57,504 bases of DNA from a virus: IMG/VR virus record IMGVR_UViG_3300020193_000024, positions 1 through 57,504 of that record; one strand, 5' to 3'. Position numbers and translations under genes: made by a program. A model generated the notes under the pieces. It saw only the letters and a list, made by a program, of their open reading frames with translations, did not search any database and was not told where the DNA came from. Shown here in pieces: positions 8,426 through 16,911 of this stretch. Each line of letters starts with the position of its first letter. The stretch's first letter is position 1.

Positions 8426-8666
8426 TAACTCCAATACCCATTTCGGCTAATTGTTCTTTGTAGTCGGCTATTGCTTTGAGATAGCCGACTTCATGTATGT
8501 CGCTAACCATTTTGCTATACGCCAGCAAATCCTTCTCAGTAACCAAGTATGCAGCCATTCTCTCAATAAGGTCTTCATGCTGCCCATATTTCTCTTTAAG
8601 AAGGTCAAACATGAACTTCTTGAGAGCCATACCCCTGGGATTCTGTATAAGCTGTTCTAGTCTCAT
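8403..8666 (-). CDS. small helical protein, unknown
   Basis: 87 aa, not recognised. Highly helical and mixed in charge (MRLEQLIQNPRG; KKFMFDLLKEKYGQHEDLIERM; YKEQLAEMGIGV). It starts 8 bases after the stop of the 1,238-residue protein and is probably in its operon. Coding character looks good, so I keep it despite the 23-base convergent overlap with 7880-8425. Confidence 0.6.
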   Translation of the reverse strand: MRLEQLIQNPRGMALKKFMFDLLKEKYGQHEDLIERMAAYLVTEKDLLAYSKMVSDIHEVGYLKAIADYKEQLAEMGIGVTIGKTQE

Positions 8667-8674
8667 AGTTTAAC

Positions 8675-11600
8675 TTAGGAATTGACGAAATGATTCAGTC
8701 GTCCTATAGTGATAATTTCCTTCGGCGTTAGTCTAAACTTCTGGCCAGCCGCTTCCGCCGCAGCACGCTTATCAGCAAAATCTTTCAACATCACTGCTAG
8801 TCTAGCTTTAATATGTGGTTTGTATTTAACTGCCTCTGGATGGTTTAGAATATCGTCTAATTTTCCAGTAGGGTCGGCCAATAGTGCGGCTAAAGGATTA
8901 GCGGCCATCTTACCTGGCGCTGATGTTGGCTCTTGTGGCTTAGTGATGGCCGCAGGTAGTCCTGTTGTAGCTGGCTTTTCCTCTGCTGGAGGAGCGGCTG
9001 GCTTCTCCTTCGGCGCAGGTGCATCATACTTGCCCTGCAAAGGAGGATAGCCATTCTTGGTCATCCAACTAATGATTTCGTCCCTAGATTTTGGTACGTT
9101 GTTGTGTTGCAGAACCTGTCCGACAATATCAACACCATACTTCTGAACGATGTTTGCAGGCGTAAGCCATTCAAATTCATGTGGCTCACGTTTTTCGTCC
9201 TGGGCATTAGCTATTTCTTGCTTGTTAAGCTCTATCTTAGCCCTAACAGCCATCTGTGCAACAACCTTGACGACGCTTTCAATATCTGTCAAGGATGCAA
9301 GTTCTGGCATTCCGACTGATATTGGATGTTCTACGTTGTTTTCGTCAACCAAAACACCGTAACCGTCCTCGGCCAGACCTTGGAACAAGTCGCCAACCCA
9401 TTCGGCTGGTTCGTCAGGTGTGCCCTCCCATACGGTCGGGATAGATGTGAAGCCTTTCTTCCTCATGTCTGACATCATGGTTGCCCAATCTTCGTCTGAC
9501 ATCTTGCCGAATTGCGCCGGACGGTGCTTCATTAGCCAGTTCTTGAGTTTTTCGTCAACTGCTTTTTGTGCCAACGCCTCTTTTCGAGGGTCATCTGCCT
9601 TCATGCCCTGGTTGGTCAGGTCTTCCATCGCCTGGTTATAGATGGCATTAGCTACGTTGGTTGCGTTAAGTAAAGCAGTCTCCAGCTTGCGGCCAGGCTC
9701 AGCCATTGATGCGCCTAGCTTGGCAGCAATCTGTTGGTTGATGCCGTTAAAGAAGGCAGCAAGTGGGCCAACGCCTTTGATTAGCCATTGGGAACGAGCG
9801 ACTTCGGAATGCACTGTCTTATACCAGACACGCATGTTGTCGATGTGACCGCCGAATTCTGATAGTTGGGGTCCACTACTGCCCCCTCTGGCTTTGTCTT
9901 CCATTGCTGCACGACCAGCAACTTGACTACCGTATCGTTTGGCACGCTCTCTTTGACGACGAGAGCCAACTGTTTCATCCAAAGCTGCCTGACTAATGGC
10001 CCAAGCAAAGTCGTAAGCGTAGTTGATACGACGCATCTTGGTTTGTTTTGCAGCATCGGCCCCTGGTCTTGCCCTATTCAAACAAAGCTTCGGAGCAAAA
10101 ATGCCCATAAGTGGGTTGTTCAAGTTCAAGACTAACAATGCGGCACAACACGAAACCATGTCTGCTTTGTGCTTTTGCAACACGCTAAGAACTGTTTCTC
10201 GCTGTTCTGCCGTGAAGTCTTCTTGTGCATTCTCTTTTCTTTTACGTGCCCCTCTTGACTTGACCCTTTCTAGGTGTGGAGGAATGTCCTCGTCCTCGCC
10301 TTTTTTTTGCCAGCCGAGCATGTTGGTCATGTATCTCTCAATACCAGACTTGGCCTCGCCCATTAGACCACCATAGTCGTAAGCGCCTCTGGGTAGACCA
10401 GGGGCACCATAGGGCATATATTGTTCTATGATTTGCCTGATGACATCTGGATTTGTAGGGACGGCCTTTCCGGCCCGACGTTGCTGGTAGTTTGGCGAAA
10501 ATCCACCTAGAACGAAACGTCGGTTAACACCTCTAAATTTGTCGGCCCACTTGTGTTTGTATTCTGGGTCGTTAGCGGCAGCGGTTATGTGGTAAGCGTC
10601 TCTCTGGTTTTCTCGAAGATGCTTCCTCTGCGCAGGAGTCAAAAGGTCATAATGACGAAATAGGTTCTTAATCCTACCGATTGAACGCCAGTCCTTGTTG
10701 GGCTTTTCTGCATCTATTTCGTTTTTTGATACTTTCTTCTGTATTGCTAAAATTCTCTCTTTGTCTTTTTTGGTAAGCGGCTTGCGAGACAAAAACTGTG
10801 CGGCTTTCTGTTGTGCGTCATGCTTCTTCATGAAAAGTTCGCCTAGCTTGTTTTCAATCTCCTCACGCTTGTCTTCTAATTCAGGAGTATTTGCATCATA
10901 CATGCTGGGATGGCGACGAAGTTCGATAATTTCCTTGTCGATTTTCTTTAACTCAGCCTCGGCTTTTTTAAGTGTTTGTGCTTCTTCTTGACCAAGAGGA
11001 TGGCTCTGACTTCCGGCCTCTCTTTGTCGCAACATCTCCAACTCTTGCTTGAGGTTAATGTTGTTCTTGTAGTAGCCGCCTTGTATACGCTTTACCAACG
11101 CATCTCTCTGAGCGTCAGAAAGAGAAGCCTCGGGGGAGCCTTTTAGGTTAGGAAGGACACGGCCCGACCCCAGAACCGGCATAGGCAACACTTCGGTAAA
11201 ACTTTCTTCTGGTTCGTTCTTGGTCCTAATGCTGTAGTTGACTTTTTTGTAAATGACTGGAAGTTCTAGTCCATGCGGCTTGCCTGTAACGGACGGCGGT
11301 GCCGTGTCTTCGTCTCCGTCCTCACTGTCGTCATCATCATCGTCATCATCATCGTCATCATCTTCGTCTTTTACGTCTTCCTGACCCAACTCGTCAGCCC
11401 ATCGCAGGAAGGACTGAGAGGGCTTCTTTCGATGAGTTGGTACAAACTTTCCACGGTATGGGTCGAAGACTGCCTCAACGTCCCGACCAGTTTCAGGGTC
11501 TTTAGTTGTTTGGGTGGACACCCCTAGTAAAGGGGCTTCGACATTTTCGCCATTGTCAATGTACGCACTTCCTCTAATCCAGGCATTTAGAACGTCACTA

Positions 11601-12391
11601 GCTACCTGGTGCTTAATGACTGTCATTCCAGCCATGTGGTGCGGCGGTTGCTTCTTCTTCTTTTTGGCTTCTGCTTCACTGCTAGAAATCAAGTCAATCA
11701 TATCGTCGTCGATGCGATTGGGTTTAGTTAAGTCGAAGTCATAGAAGCCGCCCTTATATGTATCTCGGGGTTGTAATTGCATATCCCTGGTTGCATCAGT
11801 GTGGTTGGGGAACACCATAACCTGGTCAATGCCTGGACCTTCTATTTCCGGCGTTTGCTTTGCAGCCTTGACAGTTTTGTCTTCGTTGGGGTCGTTGCAG
11901 TAGTCGTAGTCTTGTTCTTCGTCGTCAGTATCGGGCTTAGGCTTGCTGACTTTGACAGGGGCCTCAAGTTTCTTAAACAGTTTTTGGAAACCAACGTAAA
12001 GCTGCTTCTGGTTTGGCAAGGGCTTAATGGTGATTGTAGTGCCATTGCGTACGTTGAATACAATGTTATCCACCCAGTCTGGAAGGTGGGCATCGTCCAG
12101 GTTGTTCTTCTCTCTGGCCTCGGAAGCCGCAAGCATACCCTCGTTGTAACGCCATTCTAGGGCCTTCTTCCAGAACTTAGGAGGGAACTGAATAAGGAAC
12201 TTCCAATCTTCATCGTCAAAGAGAATTGGTGGTTTCTCGATGTTGCCACCGAGTTTGGAAGCAAACGCACCTTCGTCGTCATCATCTTCGTCCCAATCAA
12301 AGGCTTCTTTGAAACTCTTTAGGGTATCTGTTCGAGCAAAGAAGTCGTTGAAGTCCAAAATTTGGTCTGCTACATTTATCTTTCCAATCAT
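8675..12391 (-). CDS. 1,238-residue acidic protein, unknown
   Basis: The largest gene in the window; not recognised. The N-terminus (MIGKINVADQILDFNDFFARTDTL) is followed by acidic blocks, including a run of about 11 Asp near residue 350. There is a middle coiled-coil region rich in Lys/Glu (about 460-600; QTLKKAEAELKKIDKEIIEL), a Gly/Arg/Tyr stretch (RAGKAVPTNPDVIRQIIEQY) and a C-terminal Pro/Ala/Lys linker (about 1130-1180) before a final helical domain. No signal peptide or enzyme motif is evident. The size and late-gene surroundings suggest an internal virion or very large structural protein. Its start is 21 bases from the divergent gp13-like gene, across a GTATATATC sequence. Confidence 0.75.
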   Translation of the reverse strand: MIGKINVADQILDFNDFFARTDTLKSFKEAFDWDEDDDDEGAFASKLGGNIEKPPILFDDEDWKFLIQFPPKFWKKALEWRYNEGMLAASEAREKNNLDDAHLPDWVDNIVFNVRNGTTITIKPLPNQKQLYVGFQKLFKKLEAPVKVSKPKPDTDDEEQDYDYCNDPNEDKTVKAAKQTPEIEGPGIDQVMVFPNHTDATRDMQLQPRDTYKGGFYDFDLTKPNRIDDDMIDLISSSEAEAKKKKKQPPHHMAGMTVIKHQVASDVLNAWIRGSAYIDNGENVEAPLLGVSTQTTKDPETGRDVEAVFDPYRGKFVPTHRKKPSQSFLRWADELGQEDVKDEDDDDDDDDDDDDSEDGDEDTAPPSVTGKPHGLELPVIYKKVNYSIRTKNEPEESFTEVLPMPVLGSGRVLPNLKGSPEASLSDAQRDALVKRIQGGYYKNNINLKQELEMLRQREAGSQSHPLGQEEAQTLKKAEAELKKIDKEIIELRRHPSMYDANTPELEDKREEIENKLGELFMKKHDAQQKAAQFLSRKPLTKKDKERILAIQKKVSKNEIDAEKPNKDWRSIGRIKNLFRHYDLLTPAQRKHLRENQRDAYHITAAANDPEYKHKWADKFRGVNRRFVLGGFSPNYQQRRAGKAVPTNPDVIRQIIEQYMPYGAPGLPRGAYDYGGLMGEAKSGIERYMTNMLGWQKKGEDEDIPPHLERVKSRGARKRKENAQEDFTAEQRETVLSVLQKHKADMVSCCAALLVLNLNNPLMGIFAPKLCLNRARPGADAAKQTKMRRINYAYDFAWAISQAALDETVGSRRQRERAKRYGSQVAGRAAMEDKARGGSSGPQLSEFGGHIDNMRVWYKTVHSEVARSQWLIKGVGPLAAFFNGINQQIAAKLGASMAEPGRKLETALLNATNVANAIYNQAMEDLTNQGMKADDPRKEALAQKAVDEKLKNWLMKHRPAQFGKMSDEDWATMMSDMRKKGFTSIPTVWEGTPDEPAEWVGDLFQGLAEDGYGVLVDENNVEHPISVGMPELASLTDIESVVKVVAQMAVRAKIELNKQEIANAQDEKREPHEFEWLTPANIVQKYGVDIVGQVLQHNNVPKSRDEIISWMTKNGYPPLQGKYDAPAPKEKPAAPPAEEKPATTGLPAAITKPQEPTSAPGKMAANPLAALLADPTGKLDDILNHPEAVKYKPHIKARLAVMLKDFADKRAAAEAAGQKFRLTPKEIITIGRLNHFVNS

Positions 12392-12412
12392 CGTAACGTA
12401 TATATCTCTGAA

Positions 12413-13318
12413 ATGAATAATTGCACACCATGTAAGAGCAATACGTTGTTTATAAATATGCCGACTAATAACGCCGTTGCCAACAAAAGCTGTACGGCGG
12501 TGTCAAACACTACTGAGGGTATTACTACTCAAGTAGACATTCCTATCCCAAGACGACCTAACCGTGAGTTGGTTAGAGAGCAAATCAAAGACTACGTTTT
12601 GCTCAATCTTGGGGCACCCGTCGTCAAGATAGAACTAGACCAACAAAACCTAGATGGGGCAGTTGACTTTGCTCTCCAGGTTTTTGAGGAATACTGTGGT
12701 CGAGAGTATTACACCTATTACACCTTCCTCACCGTGCCCGGCCAGTCGGTCTATAAAATGCCTGATGAAGTTGGCTTAATTCGCAACGTTTACTACAAGA
12801 AACAAGGAAACTTTGGTTTCCAAGGGTCTGACCTGGGTGGTGCGTTGCCTATCGAATACTTCTATCCGGGTGGCGCTTATGGCAGTACGCAGGGCGGTTT
12901 GATTGACCCTACACAGCCGATGTGGGGGAGAATGGGAGAGTGGGTACTATACAAGCAGTACGAGCAGATGTATACCCGTATTAGCAGCCAGATTGGTGGA
13001 TGGGAATGGGTTGGCGGACTTGGTAATATCAAGCTCTACCCCATTCCTTGTCGGTCGGTATGGGTTAGTGTTCAATACTTGCAGAAGCATGCCGACTTCA
13101 AACAGGTCACGCAAGCTATGCAAGAGGGAGCTTTGTGCTTCGCTAAGATAATGCTAGGCCGCATCAGAAGCAAGTATCAGCAGCTACCGGGACCGGGCCA
13201 GGGTATGCAGCTAGACGGTCAGGCTTTGTTGCAGGAAGGCCGTGAGGAGAAGAAGGAGTGGGAAGAAAGATTGATTTATAGGTTCGGCGAGCCGCAACAA
13301 CCAATCTTTATGGACTAA
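12413..13318 (+). CDS. 13: neck protein (T4 gp13-like)
   Basis: Head-completion/neck protein. Two segments match T4 gp13 well: KDYVLLNLGAPVVKIELDQQ followed by ALQVFEEY (T4: LKDVILRRLGAPIINVEL and ALELYGEY), and near the C-terminus LDGQALLQEGREEKKEWEER (T4: [20 protein letters not shown]). Length about 301 aa against 309 in T4. The start is uncertain: ATG 12413 follows GTATATATC with almost no leader, while ATG 12458 (MPTNNAV) lies inside a TATAAATATG. Both lack a ribosome site. The next gene begins 8 bases after the stop. Confidence 0.8.
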   Translation: MNNCTPCKSNTLFINMPTNNAVANKSCTAVSNTTEGITTQVDIPIPRRPNRELVREQIKDYVLLNLGAPVVKIELDQQNLDGAVDFALQVFEEYCGREYYTYYTFLTVPGQSVYKMPDEVGLIRNVYYKKQGNFGFQGSDLGGALPIEYFYPGGAYGSTQGGLIDPTQPMWGRMGEWVLYKQYEQMYTRISSQIGGWEWVGGLGNIKLYPIPCRSVWVSVQYLQKHADFKQVTQAMQEGALCFAKIMLGRIRSKYQQLPGPGQGMQLDGQALLQEGREEKKEWEERLIYRFGEPQQPIFMD

Positions 13319-13321
13319 ATA
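13315..13321 (+). promoter_or_regulatory. leaderless late-type box CTAAATA-N5-ATG
   Basis: CTAAATA overlaps the stop codon of the gp13-like gene and is followed by GGACT and the ATG at 13327. At T4 late promoters transcription starts about 5-6 bases after the box, which would place it at the start codon. Confidence 0.55.
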
Positions 13322-13326
13322 GGACT

Positions 13327-13836
13327 ATGAGACATTTTAGGGCTTACTTGAATGAACAAAGGATGGGCGAATGGGTCTGCATGGCCCGTCTGCCTATGCT
13401 TACCGAAGCCGCCGAGGGCACTCGCTATAGTGTGGAGGTCAACTTCCGCACTACGCCCGATGAGTCCTTGGAAGCTTTTGCTAAGATAGCTCTAGGCTAT
13501 GTTAGTGCCGGTCTAAAGCAGCATAATTTTCATGTCAAGCACGTTTACACCGAAAAACCAATTCGCATCTTAGTTTCCAGCCGCAACTGGGACGACGGGG
13601 AATGGGTAGTCTTAGTTTCTTGGAACCCTGAACATAAATGCTTTGTTTGTTCCAAAGGGTTTTACAACAAAGACAGGCGTACCGTATCCGTTCACTCCAG
13701 CGAGAAGTGTAATGCCGATAATGCGGCTGAAATAACCAAGCAAGTGTACAATTTAATGCATCACTTGAAAAGTCAGCCTGACCGCCACCAAGAGAAGCTA
13801 AAGCCTGTTCCTCTCAAGAGGGGGCCTAAGAGTTAA
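13327..13836 (+). CDS. putative head-packaged protein with N-terminal tag
   Basis: 169 aa, function unknown. It begins MRHFRAYLNEQ, one of the recurring capsid-targeting-like starts. The body is alpha/beta (YSVEVNFRTTPDESLEAFAK; IRILVSSRNWDDGEWVVLVSW; KCFVCSKGFYNKDRRTVSVHS) with a basic C-terminus (LKPVPLKRGPKS). The CTAAATA box 5 bases before the ATG marks it as late-expressed. Its 3' end overlaps the convergent gene at 13826 by 11 bases. Confidence 0.65.
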   Translation: MRHFRAYLNEQRMGEWVCMARLPMLTEAAEGTRYSVEVNFRTTPDESLEAFAKIALGYVSAGLKQHNFHVKHVYTEKPIRILVSSRNWDDGEWVVLVSWNPEHKCFVCSKGFYNKDRRTVSVHSSEKCNADNAAEITKQVYNLMHHLKSQPDRHQEKLKPVPLKRGPKS

Positions 13837-14701
13837 GTGGAGGCAAGCCTTCTTTGTTTGCCATTCTTCCTTCTTTATCACCGCCACAGCGCACGTAATG
13901 CTCAAATCCGCAAGTCACGGATTTGTTGTCAATCATCTTCTTAACATCAGGGTACTTGTTGACATAGAACTCCTCGTCAAAGCCTGGGTTAGAGAAATCA
14001 CAGATGTCCTCCAGCAAGTAGTTGACGTTATAGTCAGACCAGTCTTGCAGTTGTCTAGTGAAGTAGCATATTACCGAACGTTTGATTAACGGGAATCCTT
14101 TTTCAAGCAGGAAAGGCACACAGAAGTTTGGCAGGCTGTGGCCGGATGAGATAGTGACCGGATATTGTGCCCACATGCGTACTTTTTTCTTCCGCAGGCA
14201 GTCACTCAAGCCTACCTCATAAGTGTTAATGACATCCTGCTTGCCGGTCCTAATGATGCCATGAGCATTGAAGTATTCCCGGACCGAGCCAGTGATTTTC
14301 TGTCTCCAGCCGAAGAAGTAAGACTGGACATGGGTGGATATTTGGGAGTTAGCGGTCAGGCCATAGTAGTCGAAGTTGTTCTTATCCGTCCACTGGAAAA
14401 AACTGTTTAGTCTTTTCACTGGTATGCAGGAGTCGTTGACTAACAAGATGTCGTCGTAAATCTGAATTTTTTCCGACTCTTCGTTAAGGCCACGATACCA
14501 GGCCCCAAAGTCCCATCCTTCGTTTGGATAGATGTGGAAGTTTATTCTGCGGTTCGAGAGGTAGGCTTGTGACTCGCTATTCAGCCTTCCTACCGCTAGT
14601 ACGGTGACTTTAGCGTGGATGCTTAGTTCTTCGATGTAGACCTTGCGGAAGTTCTGCAATTCGCCGGTCGGCGAATACATGACAAAGAGACACAATTTCA
14701 T
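13826..14701 (-). CDS. RgpF-like rhamnan synthesis / glycosyltransferase protein
   Basis: 291 aa. It matches the rhamnan-synthesis F (RgpF) family: N-terminal F-V-M-Y-S-P-T-G, the hallmark NEGWDFGAWYRGL, DDILLVNDSCIPVKRL, DYYGLTANSQISTHVQSYFFG. The C-terminal 45 residues (GFDEEFYVNKYPDVKK, then a CGFEHYVRCGGDKEGRMA block) form a FDE-x-Y-x-x-x-YPDV repeat that is often added to bacterial glycosyltransferases. Likely cytoplasmic, modifying cell-surface or virion glycans. A GGAG ribosome site precedes the ATG. Three other glycosyltransferase-like genes lie at 51170, 55443 and 56492. Confidence 0.78.
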   Translation of the reverse strand: MKLCLFVMYSPTGELQNFRKVYIEELSIHAKVTVLAVGRLNSESQAYLSNRRINFHIYPNEGWDFGAWYRGLNEESEKIQIYDDILLVNDSCIPVKRLNSFFQWTDKNNFDYYGLTANSQISTHVQSYFFGWRQKITGSVREYFNAHGIIRTGKQDVINTYEVGLSDCLRKKKVRMWAQYPVTISSGHSLPNFCVPFLLEKGFPLIKRSVICYFTRQLQDWSDYNVNYLLEDICDFSNPGFDEEFYVNKYPDVKKMIDNKSVTCGFEHYVRCGGDKEGRMANKEGLPPLNS

Positions 14702-14782
14702 TTCGATGCTCCGTTTCTTTCTATTTCTATTCTACACTATTCGTGCTCACTAGTAGAGTTTTGTTTTATTTTTTTGCAATGC

Positions 14783-14789
14783 CTAAATA
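14783..14789 (+). promoter_or_regulatory. leaderless late-type box CTAAATA-N5-ATG
   Basis: CTAAATA followed by AAGAG and the ATG at 14795. The purine-rich spacer could also act as a weak ribosome site. Confidence 0.5.
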
Positions 14790-14794
14790 AAGAG

Positions 14795-15256
14795 ATGTAT
14801 TACCACATTGGACAAGGCGGTCGCCGCTATTGGGGGGACAAGGGTGCAGGCATCCTGTTCACAGACGGGGCGAGCATTCTGTTGCTCAAACGTGCGACAG
14901 AGGGCGCAGCCGCAGACCACGGGGAAACCTGGGGCATCCCTGGGGGGAAAGCTGAAAAAGGCGAAATGCCTATCGAAACAGCGGTTAGAGAGACAAAGGA
15001 GGAGGCGGGCAACGTCGAGGGCACAAGGTTTGCGCAGTTTGATGAGAGAGACGGACGCCATGTGTTTACTGTCTTTTTGTACAAGGTAAGAACCCCCTTC
15101 GAGGTCAAACTGAGCGATGAACACACAGACTCAAAATGGATTGCCCTGTCCGACCTCAAGAAGTTCCCCCTCCACCCCAAGTTTGAGGAGCATCTGCCCT
15201 ATTATTTGAAGGCTATACAGCGGAAATTTCACAAAACCACCACGGTTGACTCTTGA
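14795..15256 (+). CDS. Nudix hydrolase
   Basis: Nucleoside diphosphate-X hydrolase, 153 aa. The complete Nudix box is visible at about residues 48-70: G-G-K-A-E-K-G-E, then ETAVRETKEEAGNV, giving the G-x5-E-x7-REx-x-EE-x-G pattern. The rest of the fold is typical (GAGILFTDGASILLLKRA at the N-terminus, FTVFLYKV, DSKWIALSDLKKFPLHP). The substrate cannot be read; neighbouring NAMPT makes NAD or ADP-ribose metabolism plausible. I placed the start at ATG 14795 because MYYHIG starts the first strand and a CTAAATA box stands 5 bases before it. Confidence 0.88.
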   Translation: MYYHIGQGGRRYWGDKGAGILFTDGASILLLKRATEGAAADHGETWGIPGGKAEKGEMPIETAVRETKEEAGNVEGTRFAQFDERDGRHVFTVFLYKVRTPFEVKLSDEHTDSKWIALSDLKKFPLHPKFEEHLPYYLKAIQRKFHKTTTVDS

Positions 15257-15281
15257 AAATCAGGTTGTACAGTGCTAAACT
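15253..15281 (+). promoter_or_regulatory. sigma-70-type promoter
   Basis: TTGAAA (15253-15258), 17-base spacer, TAAACT (15276-15281). It is placed to drive the small zinc-protein gene at 15321. Confidence 0.45.
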
Positions 15282-15320
15282 ACTAGGGAATCGCCGCTCT
15301 AACAGAAAGGTTGGTGACTA

Positions 15321-15542
15321 ATGCTGTTGCACATTAGGCGAACGGGAAAAGTTGCCGTGGACGAAATGTGTGTGTGTGGCCACCCGAAATCCCTTCATGG
15401 GAGCCACACACACCACGGCGAGCGTCAGATGCTACGAGTTGCGGAATCTGGCAACTGTTGTGCGGGCGAATGCGCATGTGCCAGATTCCGTTGGGCAAGC
15501 TGGATTTACGATGAGACTAGGCAACAAAAGCACGCTCTCTAA
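15321..15542 (+). CDS. small Cys/His-rich zinc-binding protein
   Basis: 73 aa. The pattern CVCGHPKSLHGSHTHH ... CCAGECACARFRW fits a small zinc-binding module of a type common in phages and actinobacteria (C-x-C-G-H-P-K-S-x-H ... C-x-C-x-x-F). The function is unknown; protein or nucleic-acid binding is likely. Start ATG 15321 follows an AAAGGTTGG ribosome site; ATG 15366 (MCVCGHPK) is an alternative. Its 3' end overlaps the NAMPT gene, on the other strand, by 26 bases. Confidence 0.68.
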   Translation: MLLHIRRTGKVAVDEMCVCGHPKSLHGSHTHHGERQMLRVAESGNCCAGECACARFRWASWIYDETRQQKHAL

Positions 15543-16911
15543 TTTCATCCAGCGTCGTTGTGTACATGACTTTCCCGTTGAGGAAAACGTCCAGAAGATA
15601 GTCAGTTCTCGGGTCGCCCGGCCCGGCAGTCACAAGTTTTGGTTTTCCTCCAGCCACAGGACTTTCAGCCCCTAACACTAGCTTCATTCGGCCATGCTTA
15701 GAGTGCTTCCTTGGGTCTGTCGATGGCTGCTTGAACACCGCTTGTTCAACTCCGTTAATGATTGCACTGGAGCATTTGAAGGCAAATCTCTGTGTGTCTC
15801 TGTTGAGCTTTTGCAATAACCCCCCACCAGAACCGAATGCGATATTGTCTGTGGACCACCGTGCGCTTTTCAAGGCTTGCAAACAAGTCTTGAAAGTTGG
15901 GAAGTCAATGCCGTCGCCCTGGATAACCCTTACCTTGGGATGAAGCATCATGTATCCTTTGGCGTTTTTCTCTGTGCCGAACACCTGCCCTGTCCAGGCA
16001 ATGACTTGTAACAAGGTGTCGGGTAGCTTGCCAGAGTCGGGCCTAATGACTAGGATGCCGTCTCGGGCATACACTTGTTCTTTTAGTGTGTGCCAGGTTC
16101 CCATAATGGCTGAGTTGATGTCGTAGGAATCACTAACGACTGCCACCAAACCAGTTGGGTATTGTTCCAGCATGTTCCTGAACGCATCGTTTTGTCCCTT
16201 ACTGCCCCAGCATGTCATTGTGCTGTGTTCGGCAGCAGGGATTGAGTACCCGGCAACTGGACAAGAATAGTAGTCTCTGGCCACAACTAAAGCTTCCAGG
16301 GTGTCTGTGCCTTTGAAGTTGACCAGGTGGGCACAACCGCCCAACCCGGCAGATTCAACAGAACTCACACCCCGGAAGCCGAAGTCATGTAATTTGAAGT
16401 CTACTAGAAGTGGGTCGCCGGTATCTTCCAAGTAGTTCAGCAGCATGATTTTCATTTCTCGGGACTGAGTAGCGACCGTGCTACCGTACCACACCTGCAC
16501 TAGTAGTGTCTCAAGATAGCTAGTTAGCCAAGCACATGCCGGGTCTGTGTTCTCTACCGTCATCATGACGTTGTTAATGGGAACGCATGTTCCTTCCTGC
16601 ACCGCCTTGATGCGGATAGGCAGGTGCCCGTCGTGTTTCTCTAGGATGTATTCCCACCCTTTGCGGTTGAAAAGAGTCGGGTCATTGAAGTGCTGAGCAA
16701 ATAAGGCGGCAGCTTCTTCAATCTTTTCTTTAGTGACTACCTTGCCCTCAAGGTATTTCTTGAGGATGTATTGCAAGCTAAAGAAACAAGTTTCAGGGAA
16801 AACCGCACCATCCCTGCACTCCATGTAGGAGTACACATACTCTGTGCCAGGCGGGTACTGTCGCCAGTGGGTGACTTTGTAACTGTCAGTTAGCAGGAGC
16901 AGATTGTTCAT
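15517..16911 (-). CDS. nampt: nicotinamide phosphoribosyltransferase
   Basis: Makes NMN from nicotinamide and PRPP, the first step of NAD salvage. 464 aa, close to the 465-490 of the family. The similarity runs end to end: DSYKVTHWRQYPPGTEYVYSY, LHDFGFRGVSSVESAG and NFKGTDT, PAAEHSTMTCWG (active-site loop), VVSDSYDINSAI, RPDSGKLPDT, VIQGDGIDFPT, FGSGGGLLQKLNRDTQRFAF. It overlaps the upstream uracil-DNA glycosylase gene by 26 bases, so they are co-transcribed. In phage KVP40 the homologue is natV. A role in refilling host NAD pools, or in resisting NAD-depleting defence, is inference. Confidence 0.93.
   Translation of the reverse strand: MNNLLLLTDSYKVTHWRQYPPGTEYVYSYMECRDGAVFPETCFFSLQYILKKYLEGKVVTKEKIEEAAALFAQHFNDPTLFNRKGWEYILEKHDGHLPIRIKAVQEGTCVPINNVMMTVENTDPACAWLTSYLETLLVQVWYGSTVATQSREMKIMLLNYLEDTGDPLLVDFKLHDFGFRGVSSVESAGLGGCAHLVNFKGTDTLEALVVARDYYSCPVAGYSIPAAEHSTMTCWGSKGQNDAFRNMLEQYPTGLVAVVSDSYDINSAIMGTWHTLKEQVYARDGILVIRPDSGKLPDTLLQVIAWTGQVFGTEKNAKGYMMLHPKVRVIQGDGIDFPTFKTCLQALKSARWSTDNIAFGSGGGLLQKLNRDTQRFAFKCSSAIINGVEQAVFKQPSTDPRKHSKHGRMKLVLGAESPVAGGKPKLVTAGPGDPRTDYLLDVFLNGKVMYTTTLDEIRERAFVA

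Noticed and set aside
8709-12160. Many open frames on the plus strand opposite the 1,238-residue gene
   Set aside because: They are Ser/Phe/Leu-rich antisense shadows of an acidic, Lys-rich protein.
12451-12458. Exact TATAAATA at the start of the gp13-like gene
   Set aside because: It overlaps the ATG at 12458 and lies inside the frame from 12413. Transcription from it would begin after both candidate starts, so I did not list it as the promoter.
14783-15180. Open frames opposite and across the Nudix gene
   Set aside because: The plus-strand frame shows a complete Nudix box; the others have odd composition and no motif.
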